DNA of 64,000 nt from Adenophora triphylla var. japonica (Eukaryota > Streptophyta > Magnoliopsida > Asterales > Campanulaceae): NCBI GenBank assembly GCA_022495995.1, contig JAFEMH010000731.1, positions 62,001-126,000 of the forward strand, read 5' to 3'. The stretch's first letter is position 1. Each line of letters starts with the position of its first letter. The notes beneath the pieces are model-generated. The model ran no database searches. It was not told where the DNA came from and saw only the letters and a list, made by a program, of their open reading frames with translations. Position numbers and translations under genes: made by a program. Shown here one piece after another: positions 55,700 through 64,000 of this stretch.

Positions 55700-57466
55700 G
55701 AGGTGTACCCCTACAATTGAGGTATTTATAAAACGTCTTACGATTATGCCATAATCTGTAATTAATTTTATCAAATCCTTTCTTGGGTATCTCATTATAG
55801 CTTTCCCCACAAATTCGGTTAAGCCCGAGCTCATTGCATTTATCATCTCCTTAAGAGTATGATTCTTGCATTTTGCTCCTGCATTAGACAGAGTTGAATA
55901 TGTTGCGATCGTTTGATGAATACTGCCGGAAACCTCACAAATATCCTCAAACGGCGCCGCATATTCCCCTCATTCTAGCTTTTCGAATCTTCTTTATATT
56001 AAGTTGATTCGTCAACTTCATTCTTATAAGTTTGGAAAGCCTCCAAGGCTTCATCCTTCCTTATCAAGAGAATGTCTTGTGCAACCATTTATAAAGTAAT
56101 TAAATACTTTTTCCCACCTCGAGTTTGCACTAACTTTAGATCACAATTATTTGTGTGAGCTAACTCAAGAGGTGTCGTGTTTCTTATTACTGAAGAAATA
56201 GTCATTTTATCTTCCACGCAAATTTCACACTTGTCAGTTGAATCGAATTTATTCATAAGAATTAATTCTCGACTCACTAACGTCTTAATTGTGTTGAAAT
56301 TCAAGTAACATAATTTATCATACCATAAATTAGAACCTTCCAAAAGATAAACATAAGAAACACTGTTGTTCTTTGCCTCTAGGCAAGGTCCCCTTTACCG
56401 AGAAGTCAATTTTTCTTGGTTAATACAATTTTATCTGACTCAAACCCTTGTCTAAATCCAGACTTGCTTAACATTGATCTGGAAACAAGGTTCTTGCGAA
56501 TGTCTGGGACATGCAGCATATTCACGAGAGTCAGTTCTCTGTCTGAAGTCATCTTCATCATGATCCTTCCAAGTCCCATGACGTTGGAAGTAGAAGAGTT
56601 TCTTATTTACACCTTCCTTCCATTGAAAGGAGTGTTTAATGAGAAGCTCTCTTTATCAGCATATATATGGTGGGTAGTTTCAGCTTCAGTGTCTATCCAC
56701 CATTCTCATGGTTGACCTTCAACTTGCTAAGTTGGCTTCAAACCCCATTAGTTCTCAATCAAGCCTATTCAACCTTTCGTTGACGTTGGCTTTGATTCAT
56801 GTTGTCCATTACCCTTCTTGGAATACGACAAACCTTTTTGCTACGTGATTGGTCTTACCATATCTTGTAACAAATCTTGGACTTGGTTCCTTGAACCTTA
56901 TAGTCCGTTCCAAAGAGTTCTATAACTCTTTGGTTGTCCCCACGAGACAGTGATCTTTGAACGGGCATCATTTGGTCCACTCATTATGTACGTCCTACAT
57001 ATGAGATTTTTCATGATCCCATTCTTCTATGGCTATTTGTCTTCGCGGATTGGCTATCTGTCTTTTTTTTTTTGGATCTGGATCATCATCATCCTCCTTT
57101 TCTTCGGTTTATTTGCCTTGGCGAATTTTGGATCAACATCCTCTTCCTCTTAGGTTATATTTTGCCTTGGCAAATTTGGATCATCATTCTCTTCCTTTCC
57201 GGTTATTTGCCTGGGTTATCTGCCATGCATGAACTTCTTTGTTTATAAGTCCGCTCCATGTTGTCAACAATTCTTTGAATCACTTCCGGGATTATTGTTG
57301 ACCTTCTCGTTATCTTCTAGTTAACTTCCAATGCTCTTCTAGTTATCCTTCCTTGGAAACCGTTATTTTTCTCGTTAAGTCTCTAACGATAATGTCCTTC
57401 GGTTGTCCATCATCATTGGCTCATATTTGTCATAAAAACAAGAAAACGTTAATATCTTCTTGCGAT
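55700..57466 (-). pseudogene. CopA gag, protease and pre-integrase remnant
   Basis: Minus strand from right to left: Lys/Glu-rich gag tail (about 57070-57230), degenerate zinc knuckle (about 56850-56890, CYKYGKTNHVAKR), a protease region in which the active-site motif has changed to WWIDTEAETTH (about 56665-56705), LHVPDIRKNLVSR (about 56480-56520), and a GAG-pre-integrase block (56089-56343: LWYDKLCYLNFNTIKTLVSR, KCEICVEDKMT, TRGGKKYLITL). The replaced active-site Gly and numerous stops rule out function. Confidence 0.82.
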
Positions 57467-58883
57467 TGTTGGGAAAATTGTCTATTTGACAATAAATAAG
57501 GCTTTCTTGAATTTAACGAAATGACAAATAATATAATGAACAATAACATAATTAACGGGGCAGGAAATAAAGATAATCTAGAATGCAAAAATTAAAGCAA
57601 ACCGAGTAAATAACGAAGTCGAGTCTTGTGTTGGACACAATCTCCGCAAGAAGATATTGCCCCGCACTGGTGCTAACGGTCTACGGCAATCTTCTCTCAA
57701 GATAAAACGACTTTACAGTCATTAATAGGAGCACACCAAAATTAATGACTTCGGCGAACAAAAAATTCGTGTTTGACACTTCCAGACTTTGAAGAAGAAT
57801 TATGCAACGAGATGCTCTATCTTCTAACATATGATGTTAAGAATTCCGTTGAATTCTTTGACTGAATCCATAATTCAATTAAATATCTAACTGAGTTAGT
57901 TAACTCTGTTAGATAAGTGATTCTCTACATCTAGTGAGAGGAGAGAGAGAATATGTGAAGTGTAGATTGAGTGAATGAATGAATTTGACAAACTAGTGGG
58001 GGGTTTATATAGTATATGAAGAGTTGAGGTGTCTATTGGTAATAGCCACAAATGGTGTCTGGTGGAATCTGGACCCTTGGATCTGATCTGAATGGAGGGA
58101 GGAGATTTGCTTTGAAAGGACATGGGACATGCCCCACCTTTTCCAACCATCACAACCTTAGCCAAACCCAATCCAAGGTCCAGCCGAGCTTGACCCAACA
58201 GGGTCTCGGCCCAAGACCCATGAGCCCACTCGGCCAACCTTGCTGGAACCGGATGGGGCTCGGCCCAAACCAAGCATCCGCCAGCCCATGGCCCAAACCA
58301 ATCCAATTCGGCCCATTCGCCAGAACCGAACCCGCCTCCAAGCCCACGAGCCTTGGACCGAACCACCATTGCTAAGTCGAACCATGAACCGAGCCAACTT
58401 TTGTCAAAAGTTTAAGGCTCCTTAGCTCCTAGCGAAGTGCAAAGTGCGCCCTAAACCGCCCATTCTGCCCTTCGCGCGCTTCGCGGGTCCATTTTAAGCT
58501 AGAACAAAACTAGCTCAATAGCCCACTTGGATGCATGGTTGGTTCAATGGCCCAACTAGGTTGGCCCAAGGAGATTAACTTGATGTCTCCTTCCTTGGAT
58601 GGATCCATTTATAAACTATCATTGCTTTACATCTTTAAGCAATGTGGGATAACTATTCCACATCCCATAAACTCTTCATAAAACCCATTTTATTTTGCAT
58701 ACTTTGAGCATTAATTTCTCATTCACCACTAATTGGTTTTGAGAAAGTAAATATATCAAATTAATCTACTCCAAATGTAGATTATTAATATGCAATCATT
58801 TTCCATTTTTCTAAAATGGAACCCAATGGAATTCTTGGTCAAAAGTCGGTCAAACCACACTTTCCAAAACCAAAATTCCAACA
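57467..58883 (-). repeat. CopA 5' LTR
   Basis: 1417 bp, TGTTGG...CCAACA, followed by GATAG. Its copy-1 counterpart is 779-2186. Confidence 0.93.
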
Positions 58884-59253
58884 GATAGTTTAATGTAAGG
58901 AATGCAACAAATAGTTTAGTTGGGTGATTTTTGAGGCAATTTTGCAAAGAAAAAAAAAGGGTCCTGATGCGACAATGAAAAATGGAGTTGGGCCTGAACA
59001 GGAAATTAGGCCCAACAGGCATAAATGGGCCAAGTAGGTTTAAGAGTGGGCCTCGACATAGCGTCAGGGTCGGGAAGTGGCATGTCGGATAAGGCGACTT
59101 CTTCTAGGTGACATGTGAGAGTAAGTAGTCCGAGATGTTTACCGTGGGGAAGTTGTTATTCAAATATAGTATGGCCGATGGCGAGAATCATGTTGTCGAG
59201 ATGGTTGGAGTTGGCGGCAATCTGAGTATTGTCGCTAATCCGTTGATTGTCGC

Positions 59254-59511
59254 CTGTTTTGTATTGAAGATAACTAAGACAAATAAAACAAGTATTATTT
59301 TTGACAACAATATATACCTTGTAGCCCTCAGAGTGAATCAACGGGACTGCAAGGTAGAAAACAAACTCACAACCTTTAATTGCTCTCTCAAACTCTTCTG
59401 GTTTGTAAATGTCAGCTTCAAATAATTGAAGCCTTATGTCCGCGTTGGGAAAGCTTCTTAATAGGCCAGCTTTAGATTCTTCATCTGCAACTGATAAACA
59501 TTAAGTCAACA

Positions 59512-59580
<69 letters not shown>

Positions 59581-59705
59581 GAGATCTAGAGCGAGAGAGA
59601 GAACTTACTCAAGTTTCTGAGAGTGGCATGAACGGAATATCCCTTCTCCAAGAGTTGCTTGACAAGGGCAGAACCAAAGTAACCTGCACTTCCAGTTACA
59701 CAAAC
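59254..59705 (-). pseudogene. SDR gene fragment inside GypA LTR (copy 2)
   Basis: Same content and end points as 2556-2997 (truncated exon 1, intron 1, exon 2, part of intron 2), with a longer GT/GA tract (59511-59602) and two base changes. Its presence in both copies shows that capture preceded the segmental duplication. Confidence 0.85.
59511..59602. repeat. (GT)n(GA)n microsatellite in captured SDR intron 1 (copy 2)
   Basis: Compound GT/GA tract, longer than at 2814-2897. Confidence 0.9.
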
Positions 59706-59818
59706 TGAAATGGTTATAAAATAAGGATTGGGTTTGAACGATACATTGGGCTCAATAGGCTTAGTGGGCCAAGTATCTAGAATGGGCCACGCATGCTAAT
59801 AAGGGTAAATAACATTGA

Positions 59819-60229
59819 GGGGGGTTTTTGTTTTTTTTAAGTGATAAGTGTCAAATCGATTTCGCCCGAAAATGGCTGAATGATTAAGAGGCAGCAATTG
59901 AAAACTGAATTCTGAATTGGATAAGTTGTTTGATTTTGTATCTGAATTCATTATCTGAAACAGTTAAAAAAAAAAAAAACCGTAAATGCATTATGAAACA
60001 GTAAACAGTTTAAAAAAAAAATTACCCAAAACCAAATATGAAACAGTGGCTTTCAGAGGCTTCCAGAGGCAATTCAGCAACATTTTAACCTCTTAAAATT
60101 AAGAGGACTTTAAGAGCCTAACAAGCCTTATTTCAAAAAAAAAAAACAAACACATTTATTTCTCTAATCCTCTTAATGAATAAGTGTTAAGAGGCAAATA
60201 AGACTTAAAATAAAAAAACAAACGCCCCC
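59819..60229. mobile_element. Harbinger-like MITE (copy 2)
   Basis: Same insertion as 3111-3528, TGA on both sides (59816-59818, 60230-60232). Near 59850 four CTG/CAG triplets of copy 1 are replaced by CG or TC. Confidence 0.65.
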
Positions 60230-60618
60230 TGAGTTAATTGATAAGTTGTATTTTCCCTTAAAAACGGCGAAGGGTTGCGAGATGCGATAAGAGCAGGGGA
60301 GCAGGAGTAGGCGATATGCGGGAAGGGACCTCGGTGAGAAATGACCTAGTGATTTTAGCCTTATGGCGACAAGTTTAGGTGTTAGATTAAATGACTATAT
60401 TTGCACTTTTCCTTTGGAAGGGTTGTCGCCAGGCGACAAATGTGACCAATAGGTAATAAGAGATTGTGGTGTTGCCACGTGGACACCCCCCATGATGGTC
60501 AACAGTGTAACATGATGGGGTGGGCAGTACTTTTATACCAACTTTGAGGGTGGTTGACCCAGAAAGCATGGGTGATTGACATGTGTCATTTAGGGGCTTG
60601 GCCTACTTTATGACATAG

Positions 60619-60626
60619 TATAAAAA
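60619..60626 (+). promoter_or_regulatory. TATA box of GypA LTR promoter (copy 2)
   Basis: TATAAAAA, in the same context as 3918-3925. Confidence 0.55.
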
Positions 60627-60898
60627 CGTGAGTGCTGAATTATTATGTAAGTTTTCACTCTCTTTCTAAGCTCTCTCTCTCTCTACAATTCTCTCCATTA
60701 ATATTTTCTTTATCTCAGAAACAGTCACTGATTCTCACGCCGGAGGGGTTTTGCCGGAGCCACCCCCCGGTTTAGTTCACCATTGTTCACTTGTGTGTAG
60801 GAGTTAAGGTGGGCCATCCCAAGAAGACCAGCCAGAGTATCCTCTTGTATAGCTATGGGTTCAGCTCCTGTGCAATACTTTTTCCTGTGTAGCATCAG

Positions 60899-60914
60899 CG
60901 GTTCCGTTGCCAGG
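60899..60914 (+). other. Primer binding site of GypA (copy 2)
   Basis: CGGTTCCGTTGCCAGG just after the LTR end CATCA (60893-60897), as in copy 1. Confidence 0.55.
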
Positions 60915-61304
60915 ACCAATGTGCTTCGTGGGGTGGTTTGGTTAAGTTTGGAGGCTGTTGGTGGTGATTGTGAAGGTGGCAGACAGTGACCGTTTTCTGG
61001 TGGAGCCCAGAAGATCTCTATTGTCAGCTTTGCCGAAGAAGTAAATGCTATTGGTGTGAAGATCAAGAGGGATTCCAAGGTCGTACCTGTCAGAGGTCGG
61101 TTATGGACTGTTGTTGTCTTTATTTTATGGTGTCATAAAGTTGTCCTTGGTTGTAAATGCTGTTGGCCAATTAATGTATGGTGTAAAGGTGTTTTGTAGT
61201 CAGAAAAGTGACTTGTAAAGTTGTCAGAATGGTTGATTTATTATGAAAAGGCGTTGTTTGGCTTAAAGTGTTTGTCAACGTATCCATTTATTTATTGGTA
61301 AGTT

Positions 61305-62714
61305 ATGGTGATGGGGCAAGATAAGGCTACCCCTTCCAAGGCAACTCAGAACCTAATGTTGGCGACCCCCAATGCTAAGGAAGGCCGTGACGAGGAGATA
61401 AAGGTCCGTACCTCGCAGACTGACTCTACCATAAGGCGAGCTAGAGAGCGAGATGAGAGAGCGAGAATTGAGAAAGCCAAGGCAGTAGACGAAGGACAAG
61501 TTCCCGCAAAGTCAAAGGATGCAGAAGTAAGGGAAAAGATTGATAGGTTAAGGGCGGATAATGAGGCGTGGATACGAGTTCTCGCAAATAATCAACAGTT
61601 GAAGGAGTTGAATGTGGAGCCTTCCCATATTCCTGAAGAATTACTAGAAGGGCGGGCGGGAAAAGCCCCTATTGGTAGGCAAGAGCGGGAAGCCAGCGTT
61701 AGTGTAGCTAATGATCCAAGGCGAGCGAGGGACATGCCGCCGCCCCAAAGAGTGGTCGAAGATCGTAGGCGGGATGATGGTTTGGGGGCCAGAAGGAAGA
61801 AGAGAAAGAAAATATACCATAAGTCGGGTAATTCCAGAGAACAGTATTATTACTTTGAATATGATAGTAATGAATCCAGTGGCTCAACGCACGACGAGGA
61901 GTATGTTCCCGGTAAAGACCGGCATGCCGATGAGAGATCTCAGTTATCGCGACTTCATGGCGTGAGGCGTCACCGCGAGAGATCACCACGGGATAGGGAG
62001 CGGAGGAGATAAGAGAGGAAGGATAGAGAGTATGAGAAAGAAAGGGAACGATGAGCCGCAGAGGCGGCAAAGGTGGCAGAGGCCGAGAAGCTTGCTGAAG
62101 CCTTGAAAGCCGCAGAATTGGCCAAGGCTATATAAATGGAGAAAGCTAAGAAGGAAGAGGAGGAAAAATGGAAAAATGAGATGGCAGAAATGGCCAAGAA
62201 AATAAAGGAGTTAGAGGCAGGAACGAAGAAAGTCGGCGAGAAGAAACCTTTTTTGGCTCCATTCATTCAGAGCATCAAAGGTGTCGCCCCAGATCCAAGC
62301 TTCCGTGTGCCAACTTTGTCAAGCTATTTCGGAAAGACTAGAGCAATAACCCATGTTGGAGGATTTGAAGCGACAATGTCGCTACTGACTGAAAATGAGG
62401 CAGTTCTATGTCGAGCTTTGGTGAGCACTTTGGCGGATCATGCCTTGGAATGTTTCTTGGCGCAACCTGAAGACTCTATAACTGGGTATCAAGATTTTAA
62501 GGTGAAGTTCTTAGCGAGATTTAGTGCGTCGGGATCACAACCGGTACAAAAAACAGAGTTATGTAGCCTCAAGCAAAAAGATGGGGAGGGGATTGCGACT
62601 TTCACAGACAGGTTCATGGGAGTGGCGAATCAAGTCGCTGATATCGGCCAAGGCGAGATAATTATGCTGTATAATACCAGTTTTTAGCCAGGTCACTTTA
62701 AGTAGGAGCTAGGA
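61305..62714 (+). pseudogene. GypA gag (copy 2), one frame with five stops
   Basis: From ATG 61305 the frame stays the same to the end of the window but is cut by stops at 62010, 62052, 62133, 62685 and 62703. The product would be a charged N-terminus, a Lys/Glu coiled coil (MEKAKKEEEEKWKNEMAEMA at 62136) and the capsid-like core (DFKVKFLARFSASGSQPVQK, LKQKDGEGIATFTDRFM). By comparison with GypB and by context, the two TAGs replace CAG (Gln) and the TGA replaces CGA (Arg): C to T changes at sites where plants methylate cytosine. Copy 1 has the same stops plus two frameshifts. Confidence 0.85.
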
Positions 62715-64000
62715 ATGAGGTTGCCAAAAACTACAGGGGAGTTGTATGAAAGAGTCAGGGGATTCTGTAGTGGAGCGAGAGTCAATGCTAAAGGGACTCC
62801 AGCGACAAATTCGACGACCAAGAAAGTAACAAGTGAAAGGGTGGAAGTGATGCGAGATAATAGGAGGGGATCTAGCGGCAATAGAGGGTCGAGTCAGGCG
62901 GGAGGAAGCAGAGGCCGTAGAGATGGACGTTCAGGAGGTCAGAAAGACTATAAGCCAAAGACAGCCATTAAGTTTAGCCAATTGAACACTCCTATTAGTG
63001 AGATCATGAAGAAAGTGAACCTGCCCGAGCCTTTTCCCATTACACCAGGAACTGATGCGGCTAAAGACCAGAATATTTACTGCGAGTTTCACAAGGATAA
63101 GGGACACAAGACTGATGATTGTTATAATTTGAGGAGATTGATTGAAGGGAGGATTGATAGAGGTTTCCTGCAGGAATACTTGAAGGAGAATGTTGGGCGA
63201 GATGATCAGCGGAGGCTGGAAAGAAATTTGGTGGATGTTATCCATGACCCGTTGCCCAGTGTGTCCCAATTGAATAATCAAATTATGACTTTGATGCATA
63301 CGTTTGACGTTCCCCAGTTTCCTGCCAGCCAAGATAGAGTAATCAGTTTCTCCAGGCGAGAATTGGCTGTTACTGAGAGTCATGGGAGTCAACCAATTAT
63401 CATCACGATGTATCCAGGCAATAATATTGTGCAGCGAGTTATGGTAGACTCTGGAGCAAGTTGGAATGTGCTTTATTATGATGCTTTTAAGAGAATGAAT
63501 TATAAAGAGGCTAATTTGGTGCCTTATAAGGGATACCTTGAGGGTTTTACCAATCATTCATTTAAGGTCAAGGGCACGATCATGCTGGATGTTGAGATTG
63601 GCGAAGGAAAATTGGCGAGATGCGAGAACGTAGAGTTCATGGTGATTGATCTCGTATCCCCCTGCAACGCAATAGTGGGAATCCCATTCATGTTAAGCTT
63701 TGAGATGGTTTTGTCAATTCCCCATCAAAGGGTGAAATATCCCACCTCTAATGGGATAGGCTGTTTGAAGAGTGAGGCGGTCACGGTGGTAAGAAAGCAA
63801 AAGGAAATGCTGAAAGCTAAGACAGAGAGTACAATTTCTATGACTACCAAAGTTGAATCCAGTCAATTGAAGATAAACATGGTTAAGATCGTAGAAGTAG
63901 AGAATGGTGATTCAGATTGGGTCATGACGGATAGTATGAGGAATGGAACAGCTATGGTGGCGCCGCCGACAAATCAAGTTTCAGAGTCAGTGGCATGGGA
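62715..64000 (+). CDS. GypA gag C-terminus and aspartic protease (open to window end)
   Basis: Open for 428 codons from ATG 62715, without a stop before the window ends, and in the same frame as the preceding gag. In order: linker MRLPKTTGELYERVRGF, a basic Gly/Arg/Ser-rich RNA-binding stretch (about residues 48-85), a zinc knuckle CEFHKDKGHKTDDC (about 63080-63120), SFSRRELAVTESHGSQPIII, the protease active site VDSGASWNVLYYDAF (63449-63493) and DLVSPCNAIVGIPFM. Closely related to GypB. ATG 62715 is probably internal to the ancestral polyprotein. RT and integrase should follow beyond the window. Confidence 0.85.
   Translation, partial: MRLPKTTGELYERVRGFCSGARVNAKGTPATNSTTKKVTSERVEVMRDNRRGSSGNRGSSQAGGSRGRRDGRSGGQKDYKPKTAIKFSQLNTPISEIMKKVNLPEPFPITPGTDAAKDQNIYCEFHKDKGHKTDDCYNLRRLIEGRIDRGFLQEYLKENVGRDDQRRLERNLVDVIHDPLPSVSQLNNQIMTLMHTFDVPQFPASQDRVISFSRRELAVTESHGSQPIIITMYPGNNIVQRVMVDSGASWNVLYYDAFKRMNYKEANLVPYKGYLEGFTNHSFKVKGTIMLDVEIGEGKLARCENVEFMVIDLVSPCNAIVGIPFMLSFEMVLSIPHQRVKYPTSNGIGCLKSEAVTVVRKQKEMLKAKTESTISMTTKVESSQLKINMVKIVEVENGDSDWVMTDSMRNGTAMVAPPTNQVSESVAW

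Larger units (their letters stand above)
47354..58883 (-). mobile_element. CopA: complete but defective Copia element with nested CACTA
   Basis: Two 1.41-kb LTRs (47354-48760, 57467-58883) with TGTTGG/CCAACA ends and target duplication GATAG (47349-47353, 58884-58888). Without the 4.95-kb CACTA it is about 6.6 kb. A PPT lies beside the left LTR. The interior keeps only gag/protease/pre-integrase remnants, and no integrase core, RT or RNase H was found, so it is non-autonomous. No PBS was recognised beside the right LTR, so the 5' interior is probably deleted too. Confidence 0.9.
58965..60897 (+). repeat. GypA copy 2: 5' LTR with foreign insertions
   Basis: Counterpart of 2267-4196 with the same SDR fragment, MITE, TATA box and PBS. 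The element continues to the window end; its 3' LTR is not in view. Confidence 0.65.

Noticed and set aside
56950..57232. Plus-strand hydrophobic frames (and copies at 263-560) as membrane proteins
   Set aside because: Antisense to a Lys/Glu-rich Copia gag tail; the hydrophobicity is a by-product.
1..64000. tRNA, rRNA or microRNA genes
   Set aside because: No cloverleaf or rRNA-like sequence noticed. Palindromes at 27665 and 43642 are too perfect and short-looped to call microRNA precursors without expression data.

Overview
The window is nuclear DNA from a flowering plant, most likely a eudicot. It has intron-containing plant genes, plant-type Copia and Gypsy LTR retrotransposons, CACTA, MULE, Harbinger-like and Stowaway DNA transposons, and plant telomere-type TTTAGGG-like repeats. 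It is a transposon graveyard around a small gene island. The species cannot be named from the sequence.

Layout. (1) 1-6273 is a near-identical copy of 56689-62976: the end of a Copia element (CopA), its LTR, and a plus-strand Gypsy element (GypA) whose long LTR contains a piece of a host reductase gene and a Harbinger-like MITE. (2) 7190-9646 is the gag end and 5' LTR of another Copia element (CopB). (3) 11384-13363 plus 26801-27054 is a minus-strand Copia element (CopC), split by a full-length 13.4 kb minus-strand Tat/Ogre-like Gypsy element (GypB, 13364-26795, target duplication AGCAG). GypB carries an antisense ORF and a 35-bp tandem array.

(4) 27452-46787 is the gene island. It holds two paralogous anthocyanidin-reductase/DFR-like SDR genes on the minus strand: SDR-A (27821-33684, 338 codons) and SDR-B (43796-46787, 337 codons). 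Both have complete frames when spliced. A 5'-truncated group III WRKY gene (34588-35146) lies between them, and an 82-bp copy of its downstream sequence lies beyond the 3' end of SDR-A. This suggests tandem duplication of a WRKY-SDR unit. SDR-A has a Copia element (CopD) in intron 2. SDR-B has precisely lost the last intron that SDR-A keeps.

(5) 35438-43333 is a three-layer nest: a Harbinger-like MITE (TSD TTA) contains a Pack-MULE carrying a 3-ketoacyl-CoA synthase fragment, and that contains a Pack-CACTA (TSD TAC) carrying fragments of at least four host genes (MAP kinase, GBA2-type glucosylceramidase, PP2C phosphatase, golgin/p115-like tether), all on one strand with splice sites preserved. 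(6) 47354-58883 is a complete but defective Copia element (CopA, TSD GATAG) containing a non-autonomous CACTA (50752-55696, TSD ATT). That CACTA holds a 0.67-kb telomere-like block and about 8.5 copies of a 166-bp repeat related to sequence just upstream of SDR-B. (7) 58965-64000 is the second GypA copy, whose gag-protease frame runs off the window.

Only the two SDR genes look functional. One theme runs through the window: many differences between otherwise near-identical copies fall on CTG/CAG trinucleotides. These are plant CHG methylation sites, so the differences are either methylation-linked base-calling errors or a real site-specific mutation bias. They create some of the apparent frameshifts.
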